64,000 bases of DNA. Source: Legionella sp. PATHC032 (lineage in GTDB: Bacteria; Pseudomonadota; Gammaproteobacteria; Legionellales; Legionellaceae). The stretch lies in contig NZ_JAPHOV010000001.1 in assembly GCF_026191185.1 (NCBI RefSeq), forward strand, positions 298,501 to 362,500, read 5' to 3'. The translations under genes were made by a program, and so were the position numbers. The notes below the pieces were generated by a model that did no database searches, was not told the DNA's origin, and saw only the letters and a list, made by a program, of their open reading frames with translations. Of the stretch, positions 17,619 to 27,488 are shown piece by piece. The stretch's first letter is position 1, and each line of letters begins with the position of its first letter.

Positions 17619-18581
17619 CTCCAATTTAACCCCCACATAGTTATCTCTGAAACTATTACCACGGACTGAGTGTGCATAAACCGGGGTAATCCGTACTAAT
17701 TTATACAGATAATCAAAACCAATACCATAACTGTAACCATTTTTTGCTAATAGCAATTGAGGAAGTGGGGCTATGGTAACAAAGTCAGGACCAAGCACAG
17801 GCCTGCTAAAAGATCGACTAGTCAATTGAATTAAACCGCCATTTAAAAAGGGTGAAAAATGTTCATTGATTTGATAATAAAGCCGCACATGCTCTACCAA
17901 CGTCCCAATTTTGGTTGTCAGTGCAGGCACACCAACAGGTTGATCTGGGAATGTCAGGATGTAGTCCGGTTGATTGAAATTACTGTATAAAAAGGTCAAG
18001 TCTCCTTGCAAATAAAACAATTTATAAGTTTGCCCAAAAAAGGTGCGTATTCCAACTGTATTATCATTTCCGTAATATTTTGCATAACCGGTTAAAGGTG
18101 TATTGCCGTCAATTGTGACCGTATTGATTAACCTAAAGCGATCTCGTCCAAAATTGGCGAATACATCAAGAAAAACTAACGAGGTTATTTGTTTCAATAC
18201 ATGAAAATAAACCCCATTATCCTCTATAGAACCATGATTTTGGCTCAGTGCATTGGTTATTCTTGAGTTTGAATCAGTATTAGTTGTAATGTTATAAAGA
18301 TTCAGTCCCCAATAGAAATTGCCCAAGCGTAGATTCTCTGCTCCAACACCGTTAAAATTGGTATGTCCGGAGTATAGATTAAACAGTGCTCCTTGATATG
18401 ATGAGAATTTAAATTCATCGTAAGAACTATTCAATACGGCTTTTGGTTTTAAATAATGACGTAATAGTTGCTCTATTTCTTGCGTATTTTTTAAAACGCT
18501 TTTAGTTTCCAGTGGCTCGGTTTTGGAAAAACAGGTTGATGCAAAGAATAGAAGAAATGATAAAAAAATACAGGGTTTCAT
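17601..18581 (-). CDS. Exported, probably outer-membrane beta-barrel protein
   Basis: 326 residues with a clear signal peptide (FLLFFASTCFS, cut after about residue 19). After a short helical stretch (residues 25-50) the sequence is a run of alternating amphipathic strands rich in Tyr, Asn and Gly (LRLGNFYWGLNLYNI, YGIGFDYLYKLVRITPVYAH). This is the pattern of an outer-membrane barrel with paired strands. It ends in LELKGTS rather than a terminal aromatic. No named family. AAAGGA precedes the ATG. It probably forms an operon with the small lipoprotein gene 46 bases upstream. Confidence 0.65.
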   Translation of the reverse strand: MKPCIFLSFLLFFASTCFSKTEPLETKSVLKNTQEIEQLLRHYLKPKAVLNSSYDEFKFSSYQGALFNLYSGHTNFNGVGAENLRLGNFYWGLNLYNITTNTDSNSRITNALSQNHGSIEDNGVYFHVLKQITSLVFLDVFANFGRDRFRLINTVTIDGNTPLTGYAKYYGNDNTVGIRTFFGQTYKLFYLQGDLTFLYSNFNQPDYILTFPDQPVGVPALTTKIGTLVEHVRLYYQINEHFSPFLNGGLIQLTSRSFSRPVLGPDFVTIAPLPQLLLAKNGYSYGIGFDYLYKLVRITPVYAHSVRGNSFRDNYVGVKLELKGTS

Positions 18582-18627
18582 TATATTCCTTTAAAAAATG
18601 GTTAATTATTTAGTTATAAAATGGTTT

Positions 18628-18879
18628 CTAAGTATTTCCACAACCTACTATTAAAAAAGAAAGCTCGCCTGTAGAAATATTAAACTCACTGCTGGCGTTC
18701 CATTGATTAACTTGATCTGCCGTTGAATTATAGCTTGCCAGTTGCTCGGGGGTTAAGTGGTTAACGGCATTTTGAACAGCCTGTTGAACTGTGGTTGGGC
18801 TACTGGCACAACTTGAAAGTCCTAAGGATAGAAATAATATGAACCAACAAGTCCACCCCGGCTGCAATAAATGTAACAC
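18628..18879 (-). CDS. Small lipoprotein
   Basis: 83 residues from a GTG start at 18879; an ideal AGGAGGT lies five bases upstream, which decides the start. The leader ends in the lipobox LSSC (Cys24), followed by a Ser/Thr/Gln-rich segment (ASSPTTVQQAVQNAVNHL). Function unknown. Likely cotranscribed with the barrel protein gene downstream. Confidence 0.7.
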   Translation of the reverse strand: MLHLLQPGWTCWFILFLSLGLSSCASSPTTVQQAVQNAVNHLTPEQLASYNSTADQVNQWNASSEFNISTGELSFLIVGCGNT

Positions 18880-19039
18880 TGTATACCTCCTGTAATTGAA
18901 AAATAAATATTTAGGCGTGTTTGAAATAAAATAAGAATTTATAAGGGAGAAAGTGTATTATAAAAGGGGCTAGGATATATATGTTTTTGTGAATTTTTAA
19001 ATACAATTATCGGATTAACAAAGAGCAAAGGAACGATTT

Positions 19040-19489
19040 ATGCGTAAGAACTTATTGAAAATAATGATTGTTCTCAGTATTGGATTATTAACATATGAAA
19101 ACACTTATTCACTAACTCAAATAACTTCGGACAAGGCTGGTGATTTTTCAATTGAGTCTGGCGCTGTATCTAAATCCACTTTTAGCTCTTGTGGAAATTC
19201 CATAGCAAACTGTCTGGTGACCCTAAAGCTCATGATTCCTAATGAGGGTTTTGTCATTATTCATAATAATTCGAGTAGAACGCTGACGAATGTCAGGGCT
19301 TATTTTCCAGAGGAATTGCAAAATCAGGTTAATCAAAATGCCTCTGCATGTATTTCATTGGCTCCGGGCTTATCCTGTCGGTTAACTTTTAGACCAACTG
19401 AGATGAGTCAGTTTTTAGAGCGAACAGCTATCCCAATTCATGGGGACAGGACAAGTACGGCATTTTTTGATTTAGAAATAACAGAATAA
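19040..19489 (+). CDS. Secreted protein of unknown function
   Basis: 149 residues with an N-terminal signal sequence (MRKNLLKIMIVLSIGLL, cut near 24). Four Cys in two pairs (SSCGNSIANC; ACISLAPGLSC) suggest disulphides. The core alternates strands (GFVIIHNNSSRTLTNVRAYFP, SCRLTFRPTEM) like an Ig-like beta-sandwich. This is a type I have seen in Legionella surface proteins but cannot assign to a family. AAAGGAACG precedes the ATG. Confidence 0.65.
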   Translation: MRKNLLKIMIVLSIGLLTYENTYSLTQITSDKAGDFSIESGAVSKSTFSSCGNSIANCLVTLKLMIPNEGFVIIHNNSSRTLTNVRAYFPEELQNQVNQNASACISLAPGLSCRLTFRPTEMSQFLERTAIPIHGDRTSTAFFDLEITE

Positions 19490-19599
19490 AGATATATCTG
19501 ATAATGTTTTATTCAATCAGCTGCCAGTCTGGATGAGCGCAGAAATGCTTGCACATGTGCCTTCTGAAACTGTCTGGGCTGTTAGAGATAAATGATTTA

Positions 19600-21135
19600 T
19601 CAGTGCTTTTTTTGCCCTATTGCTTTTAAATAAAAATCAGGCTTTGGATAATGTTGATATTCAAATGTTGTAAACATTCCTGCATTTAAATGATATAAAT
19701 TATGGCAATGGTTAGCCCAGATGCCGGGGTTTAGTGCATCGAACTGTACTTTCACTGTCGAATGCGGTTGCACTAACAGGGTATCACGCATAGCTCCATC
19801 CAATGGTTGACCATCAATTTCAGTGACTTGAAAGACATGTCCATGGAAATGCATGGGATGAGACATAGAGGATTTATTTTCATAGATCATTTCAACACGA
19901 TCACCGAAATGGATTACTTTTGGCGTGACATCTGGCCAGCTTTGCTTGTTCATGGTCCAAATATAACCATTCATTTGACCATCAAGCACATAGTGCAAAC
20001 GAACATTTATTTTTTTACTGATTAAGGTGTTTTTTCCTTTTAATTTTTTTTCCAAGTCATAGTAATTGACACGACCCATTTTATTATTGGTATTGGGCAA
20101 TAGTGTCGGATTAGGTGTGTTTGCCGTTTTTAGAATTAAACCGGTTTGTTTGTTTGTTCCTTCTGCCAGGGCTTTAATAGGGAATGCCCCACCTTCAGAG
20201 GGAATCTCAACAATCAAATCCATACGATTACCAACGCCAATAGGAAAAGAATTATCCACAATAGGCTCAATGTTTTCACCATCGACAGCAATCAAAGTGG
20301 CTGATAGTTTCCCGGTATCAATTTTAAAATTGGTGGAGGAAGACGCATTGATGATTCGTAATCTTACTTTTTTTAAGGGTTGAACTGAAACAACATTGGG
20401 TGCGGCTAATGTCTTTTTGTTGGCGAGAAATGCATCGTAGGTCACGTCATTCAAATCGTTACCAGCATCCATTTTCTTCATGTCCATTTTGGCATTTCTT
20501 AACTGGTCAAATATTAACTGGGGATCTTTATAAGTAAAATCCTCTAAAAACAGGACGGTTTCTTGTAAGCCTTTATACGGGTCATCATTATCATAAATAA
20601 TTAAAGGGGCAGAAAGTTGCTTTTGCTCTTGAAATTTTTGATGGGAGTGCATCCAATAAGTCCCGGCTTGCAATAACCTGTAGTTAAATGATTTATTTTG
20701 CCCTGGTTGAATCAGGATTTGACTCACCTCAGGTACTCCATCCTGATCACTTGGGACAATCAATCCATGCCAATGAAGCGTTATTGGTGATGCACTTTTA
20801 TTTTCAACTACAACATGAAACATCTCTCCTTTATTGGCAAAGTAACCCTTGTTGTCCTTTGTGCCATCTGGGTGGGTAAAAGTGAGTTTAAATTCCTTGG
20901 TTTTTTTTCCTGTACCATCGACCTGGAATTCTTCCTCACTGACGGTTATGACCGTCGGTTTAAGTTTGTTATCGGTTGCATAAGAGGAGTTAAACGGGGT
21001 TATCATGATAGTCAATGCCATGATAAAAAAGGATATTCTACTCAAAGTTTGCACTGTCATTTTATTGATTAGAGTTCTTTGCCAACGGGCTTTGGCTGGA
21101 GGAGTAATTGTATAAAAATCTATAGTATTGGTCAT
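19600..21135 (-). CDS. Multicopper oxidase (possibly McoL)
   Basis: 511 residues. Oxidises a small substrate (Cu(I), Fe(II) or phenolics) with reduction of O2 to water. All four copper-binding motifs are present: HWHG near 122, HSH near 163, HPMHFHGH near 427, and HCHNLYHLNAGMF near 477-490. A signal-like hydrophobic stretch (SRISFFIMALTIMITPF) lies at about 32-50. Starting at Met26 (plus-strand 21060) would give a conventional Sec signal, so that start is a real alternative to 21135. L. pneumophila has a described multicopper oxidase, mcoL, linked to growth on ferrous iron; whether this is that gene cannot be settled here. Confidence 0.88.
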   Translation of the reverse strand: MTNTIDFYTITPPAKARWQRTLINKMTVQTLSRISFFIMALTIMITPFNSSYATDNKLKPTVITVSEEEFQVDGTGKKTKEFKLTFTHPDGTKDNKGYFANKGEMFHVVVENKSASPITLHWHGLIVPSDQDGVPEVSQILIQPGQNKSFNYRLLQAGTYWMHSHQKFQEQKQLSAPLIIYDNDDPYKGLQETVLFLEDFTYKDPQLIFDQLRNAKMDMKKMDAGNDLNDVTYDAFLANKKTLAAPNVVSVQPLKKVRLRIINASSSTNFKIDTGKLSATLIAVDGENIEPIVDNSFPIGVGNRMDLIVEIPSEGGAFPIKALAEGTNKQTGLILKTANTPNPTLLPNTNNKMGRVNYYDLEKKLKGKNTLISKKINVRLHYVLDGQMNGYIWTMNKQSWPDVTPKVIHFGDRVEMIYENKSSMSHPMHFHGHVFQVTEIDGQPLDGAMRDTLLVQPHSTVKVQFDALNPGIWANHCHNLYHLNAGMFTTFEYQHYPKPDFYLKAIGQKKH

Positions 21136-21364
21136 TATGCTGGTCTTTCCATGTCCATGATAGTTTTATTATTTTTATCAGTTAATAACGCAGTAAGCAA
21201 ATCCCCGATTTTAGGGATTATCAGGGATTAATTTTGAGAATCAGCCGCGTGATTGCAAATAATTCTCGTTTGTATTATTGTTCTCATTTACTGGAGTTAC
21301 ACCATGCTTTCAAGTTGCAATAATTCATGAAGGACGAGTGATTCGGCGTTTTTTTACAAGGAAA

Positions 21365-21802
21365 ATGATGAAAAAGATTTTTTTAACATCGATGATTGGG
21401 ATGGTTTTAAATTCTGCATACGCTTTTGAGCAAATGGGAGGATGTGGGGCTCATACCTGGCATGAAGTGACATCGAAATCGGGTTCCTGGAAAATCACTT
21501 TAAAAATGATCAGTCAGAATGGCCAATTTGTTGATCCTTCGTGTGCGGAAATTACTGAAACAGGATTGACTCAGAATAATCCTTTAAACTATGGTCTTAA
21601 ATTCAGCAAAGACGCAGATTTTAACCTGGCGTATACTTTAACGGCTGTGAGTGAAGAGCAGGGTTTTCAATCAAAAGCCTGTGTGTTTGTTATCACGGCT
21701 AATGGTCCTGCGCAACCGGATATTCAGGCGCTTAGCTATCATGGGGCTGAATGCGCATGGCGCGTAGTCAAAGGAGTAGGGGAAAATTTTAGTGTCGGAT
21801 AG
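21365..21802 (+). CDS. Small secreted Cys-rich protein
   Basis: 145 residues from ATG 21365 (or 21368), behind AAGG; the longer TTG-started frame lacks a sensible leader. The signal peptide ends NSAYA, and the mature protein starts FEQMGG. Mature cysteines in GCGAHTWH, PSCAEI, KACVFVI and AECAWRV could form two disulphides. Beta-rich, no family recognised. The stop lies 13 bases from the convergent corA-like gene. Confidence 0.65.
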   Translation: MMKKIFLTSMIGMVLNSAYAFEQMGGCGAHTWHEVTSKSGSWKITLKMISQNGQFVDPSCAEITETGLTQNNPLNYGLKFSKDADFNLAYTLTAVSEEQGFQSKACVFVITANGPAQPDIQALSYHGAECAWRVVKGVGENFSVG

Positions 21803-21815
21803 TTTATGAAGCGGC

Positions 21816-22808
21816 CTAAAACCACTTCTTTTTTCTGAAAATTAAAAACAGTATCAGAGCACACAGCACGATTAATCCAAGTGCCCCAAAATAGCCATAT
21901 TTCCAACCTAATTCCGGCATCCAATAGAAATTCATCCCATAAATTCCGGTAATTAAACTTAAAGGTAAGAATATGGCCGCAAAGGCAGTTAGTACTCTCA
22001 TAGTCTCATTCATGTTTTGCATCAACTGATTGTCGATTTGTCCTAATAAGCCATTTAATATATCGCGAAGAGAGTCTATTTCATTGACAATGAGATGGCA
22101 GTGATTCGATAAATTATATAAGGAGGTTCGACACTGTTCTGAGATGACTAAAATATTTCGGCTGGTGAGACGCATTAATATTTCTCTTATTGCTATGGTA
22201 TAACGCTTAATTTTCATGACGCCATGCTTTAATTCCAAAACTTGCGAATAGGTGTTTTTATTGGTGGTACGAACTTGCGCGTCCAATTGATCGGCCAATT
22301 CTTCATAAGCTAAATGAATCTTGGCATAATCATTAATTACTCCTTCCAGAAGCAAAAATAACAAAAAACAAGATGTTTTAGCATAGGGTAAGGATTTTGG
22401 GCAGCTTTTTAACAGGTCAAACAAAACTGAAGAAAGTGTTTTAGAAGCGGTAAAGCAATAATTGGGTGTGAGATGAATAATCAAATTGCCAAAATCAGCA
22501 TCATAATTGTCATTCAACTTCATTGAACACAAGCCTTGAATTTGCAATGTGAGTGCTTCATCGATCTCTATGGTTGTGGATCTGTTGTCTTTTTCTCCAC
22601 ACAATTGAATCACTTCTTCAGGTAATCGTAATTTCTCTTGCAATTTTTTAAAGATGTTTTTTTGGTTTAAATTGCTATGTACCCAATAAATTTTATCTTT
22701 ATCCTGGTAATCGATGTTTAAATCCTCAATCGCAATTTTTTGCATACTATGATTTTTTAAATCAAATTCAACGGCGATTGAATCAAACGAATGCATTTCA
22801 ATGCCCAT
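21816..22808 (-). CDS. corA: CorA-family divalent cation transporter
   Basis: 330 residues from ATG 22808; a TTG 20 codons upstream (22868) and an ATG at 22796 are alternatives, none with a convincing ribosome-binding site. Cytoplasmic alpha/beta domain, long helices with many Asn/Leu in the middle, then two C-terminal transmembrane segments. The family signature YGMNF sits at the end of the first segment, followed by the MPELGW loop. A short basic tail (FRKKKWF) ends the protein. Likely Mg2+/Co2+ or Zn2+ transport; CorA versus ZntB cannot be separated by eye. Confidence 0.88.
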   Translation of the reverse strand: MGIEMHSFDSIAVEFDLKNHSMQKIAIEDLNIDYQDKDKIYWVHSNLNQKNIFKKLQEKLRLPEEVIQLCGEKDNRSTTIEIDEALTLQIQGLCSMKLNDNYDADFGNLIIHLTPNYCFTASKTLSSVLFDLLKSCPKSLPYAKTSCFLLFLLLEGVINDYAKIHLAYEELADQLDAQVRTTNKNTYSQVLELKHGVMKIKRYTIAIREILMRLTSRNILVISEQCRTSLYNLSNHCHLIVNEIDSLRDILNGLLGQIDNQLMQNMNETMRVLTAFAAIFLPLSLITGIYGMNFYWMPELGWKYGYFGALGLIVLCALILFLIFRKKKWF

Positions 22809-23065
22809 CCTTATTCGATTAATTTCCTCATATAGTTTAAGAATAGGAGACTTAGATGATATTGACAAACTATTTTTAAATAGTCCGGGTTTTCCAATAG
22901 ACTGTGAGTGTCTCGTGGAGAGCTAATCTCCTGTTTGGCTTTCGTCTTGTTTTGATTCTATCCCTATATATAATTCAGATTCTGCTTTGGGCACGAAAAA
23001 GTGAATTTAAGCCTAAATGAGTATAAAATCAAAATCCATTAATGTAGTTTATTTTTGAGCGCTTA

Positions 23066-23662
23066 ATGAATGAAGCTATGGAAAAAATTGAAAAGATGTA
23101 TCAACTGATTATGGAAATAAATAAGTTGAAGCCGGTGTTTCGCAATACCGTAACTACTCCACAACGGAATGAAAGCACAGCGGAGCATTCCTGGTCGGCC
23201 TCTATGATAACCCTTATTCTCATGAATGAATTAAAAAGAGAATTTACAGAGGTCGATGAATTAAAAACTATTAAATTGGTTCTTATCCATGATGTCGTTG
23301 AAATTTATGCTGGAGATGTTCTGGCTTTTGATTTGGAAGCAAGGAAGGATAAGGAAAAAGTTGAATTGGAAGCGCTTGAAAAACTAAGAGCTGTCTATCC
23401 TTCATTTGGGATAGAATTGGATAGTTTATGGCATGAGTTTGAAGAAAGAAAAAGTCTTGAGGCAAAAATTGCTAAAGCAGCCGATGCGATTTGTCCAATT
23501 TTCCAACGTCTCCAGGCAAAACAATCTTATATCCCTTTTAATATTTCAATGGCGCAACTTGAGAAAACAAAATACCCTTATTTTCAATTTAGTGAAACGT
23601 TTAGTAATTTGTTTGAAAAATTAAAAGTGGATTTACGCAAAGAGCAACTCATTCTTTCCTAG
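23066..23662 (+). CDS. HD-domain phosphohydrolase (YfbR/HDDC2-like)
   Basis: 198 residues. HD metal motifs: STAEHSWSASM near 38-48 and LVLIHDVVEIYAGD near 72-85, then AKAADAICPIFQRLQ near 135-150 with the second Asp. This pattern matches the 5'-deoxynucleotidase/HDDC2 group that dephosphorylates nucleoside monophosphates. ATG at 23066. Monocistronic by context. Confidence 0.82.
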   Translation: MNEAMEKIEKMYQLIMEINKLKPVFRNTVTTPQRNESTAEHSWSASMITLILMNELKREFTEVDELKTIKLVLIHDVVEIYAGDVLAFDLEARKDKEKVELEALEKLRAVYPSFGIELDSLWHEFEERKSLEAKIAKAADAICPIFQRLQAKQSYIPFNISMAQLEKTKYPYFQFSETFSNLFEKLKVDLRKEQLILS

Positions 23663-23797
23663 TGTCATTTATGCTTGCTTTCAACACATCCTGCCAGACT
23701 CAATGTTAAAGAGCTCTCAAGACAGATTAAAAGTTGGTGAATCAAAAATGAATCCTCTATACTTTTAAAAACTCTTATTATCAAGAAGATAAGCATT

Positions 23798-25297
23798 ATG
23801 TATGATGATCTATGGAAGCCCTATGTGTCTACCGGCCTACCCTCTTTAAAATTGGGTGGCATTGTCTTAAATGGTCAATTACTCTCTGAAACGCCTATTC
23901 ACTTAGTGTTAAAGGCTTTTAATCGGCATGGTTTAATTGCAGGTGCTACCGGAACAGGTAAAACGAAAACCATGCAGGTATTGGCTGAGCAATTATCCCT
24001 AAATGGTGTACCCAGTTTAGTGATGGACATTAAGGGGGATATTTCTGGCTTGGCTATTCCAGGTGAAACCTCTACTAAATTAATGGATAGAGGTCAGCAG
24101 TTAGGTATCGATTTTACTCCCCGAGGTTTTCCAGTAGAGTTATTGACACTGACTCCACAAGACCCCGGGGTTCCATTACGTGCGAGAATTGATGATTTTG
24201 GCCCCCTGCTTTTTTCGCTGATGCTGGATCTGAATGACACTCAAGCAGGTGTTGTCACTGTATTATTTGAGTATGCCAAGGCGAATCAACTGAATTTGGT
24301 TAATTTGGATGATTTTAAATCTTTGCTCCAATTTGCCCAAACGGATAGAGGCAACCAGCTGATTGCTGCCCAATATGGAGGAATAGCTTCCACATCGATT
24401 GGGACTATTGTTCGTAAAATCATCGAGATCGAGTCTCAGGGAGGCAAACAATTTTTTGGTGAACCTTCCTTTGTCATTCAGGATTTGCTGAGAACCGACG
24501 CAAATGGCCATGGTGTTATCTCGATACTAAGATTATTAAATATGCAGGAAAAACCTAAATTATTTTCCAGTTTTATGCTGAAATTGCTGTCTGATGTTTA
24601 CCGCCAAATGCCGGAATTAGGTGATCCTGACAAACCACGGCTGGTTCTCTTTATCGACGAGGCGCATTTAATTTTTAATTATTCCAGTAAAGCATTGCTT
24701 AATTTAATAGAAACAATAGTTAAGTTAATCCGATCTAAAGGAATTGGTTTGATATTTTGTACTCAAACGCCTAACGACATTCCTGAGGTTGTTTTAAGCC
24801 AATTGGGGTTAAAAATCCAACACTCATTACGTGCTTTTACTGCAAAAGATCGAAAAGCTTTAAAATTGGTATCGCAGAATTTTCCAGTATCTAATTACTA
24901 TAATACTGAGCAACTACTTACGACTTTAAGTATAGGGGAAGCTTTAGTGAGTGCTTTGGATACCAAGGGTCAACCGACGCCTTTAGTTCATGCGATGATT
25001 AGAGCACCTGAATCGCGTATGGGGACTTTAAGCAATGAGGAATTAAAAGTTTTAGTGAATGAATCACTCCTTTTCGCTAAATATTATCAAATGATCGATG
25101 TGCCCTCTGCGAAAGAGAAATTGTCTGAACTAACCTCTGGCCAACAAGTTGCAAAACAACAGACCAGTCAGAAAGAAAACAATTCCTCCGTGTTGAATAA
25201 TTTAAGTAAAAACACCTTATTCCGACAAGTGGTACGTCAAGTTTTTAGAGAACTCACCAGAGCGATTTTGTCTTTGTTTAAGAATAAAAGGAACTAG
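23798..25297 (+). CDS. HerA-like ATPase (DUF853/YjgR)
   Basis: 499 residues. Walker A AGATGTGKTKT near 50-60, an adjacent SLVMDIKGDISGLA, and Walker B LVLFIDEAHLIF near 287 place it in the DUF853 family of HerA/FtsK-like P-loop ATPases. FCTQTPNDIPEVVLSQLG near 325 is a sensor-like region typical of the group. The C-terminal 60 residues are variable and basic (ALLRQVVRQ-type helices). Its physiological role is undefined; DNA translocation is inferred from the fold. Confidence 0.88.
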   Translation: MYDDLWKPYVSTGLPSLKLGGIVLNGQLLSETPIHLVLKAFNRHGLIAGATGTGKTKTMQVLAEQLSLNGVPSLVMDIKGDISGLAIPGETSTKLMDRGQQLGIDFTPRGFPVELLTLTPQDPGVPLRARIDDFGPLLFSLMLDLNDTQAGVVTVLFEYAKANQLNLVNLDDFKSLLQFAQTDRGNQLIAAQYGGIASTSIGTIVRKIIEIESQGGKQFFGEPSFVIQDLLRTDANGHGVISILRLLNMQEKPKLFSSFMLKLLSDVYRQMPELGDPDKPRLVLFIDEAHLIFNYSSKALLNLIETIVKLIRSKGIGLIFCTQTPNDIPEVVLSQLGLKIQHSLRAFTAKDRKALKLVSQNFPVSNYYNTEQLLTTLSIGEALVSALDTKGQPTPLVHAMIRAPESRMGTLSNEELKVLVNESLLFAKYYQMIDVPSAKEKLSELTSGQQVAKQQTSQKENNSSVLNNLSKNTLFRQVVRQVFRELTRAILSLFKNKRN

Positions 25298-25377
25298 ACC
25301 GGTTATCTTCCATATTAATTTTTTAACTTATACCACGCATAGTCAAAATAAATGCAATTCAATCGACAAGGATATAC

Positions 25378-26781
25378 ATGATAAACATCACAGGAACCTA
25401 CACTGATCAATATCAATTGGCTATGGCTCAAGTTTATTTTTTAAAAGGATATCATGAGCATATAGCGACATTTGATTATTTTTTTCGTGCTCTTCCTTTT
25501 AAAGGAGGCTATGCGATTTTTGCGGGTCTGGAGGATTTACTGGATGTTTTGGAGCAACTTCGTTTTGAACAACAAGATATAGAGTTTTTACAACATCAGA
25601 ATATGCATCCTGATTTTATTAACTATTTGAAGCAGTTCAAGTTCAATGGCGCGTTGTATGCGTCGCTCGAGGGAGATGTTGTATTTCCCACTCGGCCCGT
25701 GGTTAGTATCGAAGCCAATTTGATTGAAGCACAAATCATAGAAACTTTATTATTAAATATACTTAATTTTCAGACACTTATTGCGACAAAAGCCAGGCGC
25801 ATCAGGCAGGTTGCCGGAGAGCGTATTTTAATTGATTTTGGATTAAGGAGAGCACAGGGTGCTGGAGGGTATTTTGCAAGCCGTGCAGCTATAGTTGGTG
25901 GTTTTGATTCGACAAGCAATGTCAGAGCAGGACGTGATTATTCAATTCCTGTATCGGGTACTATGGCTCATTCTTTTATCCAAAGTTACGATAACGAGAT
26001 ACACGCTTTTTTTGATTATGCTGAAGCTTGGCCGGAGAATTGCATCTTGTTAGTAGATACTTATAATACCTTGCAAAGTGGTGTTCCTAATGCAATCAAA
26101 ATAGCTAAGGAAATGGAGAGGAAAGGACATAGACTCAAAGGTATTCGCTTGGATAGTGGTGATTTGGCATGGTTAGCCAAGAGGGCTCGCCACATGTTGG
26201 ATGAGGCTGGTTTAAATTATGTGGCTATTACAGCTTCCAATCAACTCGATGAGTATGTTATCAAAAATTTGTTAGAGCAGGATGCGCCTATTGATGCTTT
26301 TGGTGTGGGAACCAATCTTGCGATTGGCGCTCCCGATGCGGCTCTTGACGGGGTTTATAAATTGGCATTTGTAAATGGTCAACCCAGGATTAAATTATCG
26401 GATACCCCTGCAAAGATCACCATTCCTTATCAAAAACAAGTATACAGGGTATTCGAAAGAGATGGGATGTATCGAGGTGCGGATGTTGTCGGTCTCAAAA
26501 CGGAAAAAAAAATTGATATGATGCATCATCCTTTTGAAATTTTAAAATCGCTTTCGATAAAGCACTATAAAAAAGAGGCATTACTGCATAAAGTGATGGA
26601 AAACGGCAAACGGTTACTACCTAAAAAATCACTTGGAGAAATAGCCAGGTTTAGCCAGCAATGTTTTGATCGATTGCCTTTGGAATATAAGCGTTTTATT
26701 AATCCTCATACCTATAAGGTGGGTTTAAGTACCGAGCTTAAGATGAAGAGAGATCAACTGATAGCTGAACACTCAAGGTAG
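25378..26781 (+). CDS. pncB: Nicotinate phosphoribosyltransferase
   Basis: 467 residues. Converts nicotinate and PRPP to nicotinate mononucleotide in NAD salvage. Landmarks: the N-terminal YTDQYQLAMAQVYF, the active-site block DFGLRRAQGAGGYFASRAA near 160-178, GTMAHSF near 201, LVDTYNT near 228, and the PRPP-binding IRLDSGDLAWL near 260. It lies four bases before pncA, so both steps of the nicotinamide salvage route are co-expressed. Confidence 0.93.
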   Translation: MINITGTYTDQYQLAMAQVYFLKGYHEHIATFDYFFRALPFKGGYAIFAGLEDLLDVLEQLRFEQQDIEFLQHQNMHPDFINYLKQFKFNGALYASLEGDVVFPTRPVVSIEANLIEAQIIETLLLNILNFQTLIATKARRIRQVAGERILIDFGLRRAQGAGGYFASRAAIVGGFDSTSNVRAGRDYSIPVSGTMAHSFIQSYDNEIHAFFDYAEAWPENCILLVDTYNTLQSGVPNAIKIAKEMERKGHRLKGIRLDSGDLAWLAKRARHMLDEAGLNYVAITASNQLDEYVIKNLLEQDAPIDAFGVGTNLAIGAPDAALDGVYKLAFVNGQPRIKLSDTPAKITIPYQKQVYRVFERDGMYRGADVVGLKTEKKIDMMHHPFEILKSLSIKHYKKEALLHKVMENGKRLLPKKSLGEIARFSQQCFDRLPLEYKRFINPHTYKVGLSTELKMKRDQLIAEHSR

Positions 26782-26785
26782 TTTT

Positions 26786-27406
26786 ATGAAAACTTTAATC
26801 ATCCTCGACGTTCAAAATGATTTCATGCCTGGCGGACCATTGGGAGTACCGAATGGTGATGCTATTGTTCCCGTTATTAACAGCATTTTGCACTATTTTG
26901 ATCTGATTGTTGCATCACAAGATTGGCATCCCTCTAATCACATCAGTTTTGCTTCCAGTCATAGTGGCAAGAAACCTTTTGAAAAAATCAAACTGGGAAA
27001 TATTGAACAAACTTTATGGCCCGACCATTGTGTTCAGGGCAGCATTGGAGCTCAATTTCATCCGCAATTGAATACTAATCCTATTGAAGCCATTTTTAGA
27101 AAAGGAACAGACCCCAATATAGATAGCTACAGTGGTTTTTATGACAATTTGCATCAGAAAACTACAGGACTTGCTGGTTATCTGCGCGAAAAAGGCGCTA
27201 AAAAGCTTTATTTTTGTGGTTTGTGCGCTGATATTTGTGTCTATCTTACCATCAAAGATGCTTTTAGTGAGGGATTTAATTGCTGTTTGATTGAGGATGC
27301 AACTCAAGCGCTTGTGAAGTATGATTTCATAAAAATAAAAAAAGAATTTATAAAACAAGGAATTAGCATAATTGACAGTTCAAATTTGCTTAATAATTTA
27401 CAATAA
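26786..27406 (+). CDS. pncA: Nicotinamidase
   Basis: 206 residues. Hydrolyses nicotinamide to nicotinate, the substrate of the upstream pncB product. The catalytic triad is readable: Asp8 (LDVQNDF), Lys106 (FRKGTD) and Cys151 (CADICVY). Metal-site residues are DWH at 46-48 and His81. The ATG lies four bases after the pncB stop. Length is normal for the family. Confidence 0.93.
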   Translation: MKTLIILDVQNDFMPGGPLGVPNGDAIVPVINSILHYFDLIVASQDWHPSNHISFASSHSGKKPFEKIKLGNIEQTLWPDHCVQGSIGAQFHPQLNTNPIEAIFRKGTDPNIDSYSGFYDNLHQKTTGLAGYLREKGAKKLYFCGLCADICVYLTIKDAFSEGFNCCLIEDATQALVKYDFIKIKKEFIKQGISIIDSSNLLNNLQ

Positions 27407-27488
27407 AATGGTTTGATTTTTAAACTTGTATATTTTAGCTCACTAATTGATAAAGGAATTTGATATCAAAGGAAATCCCGGCGTATTT

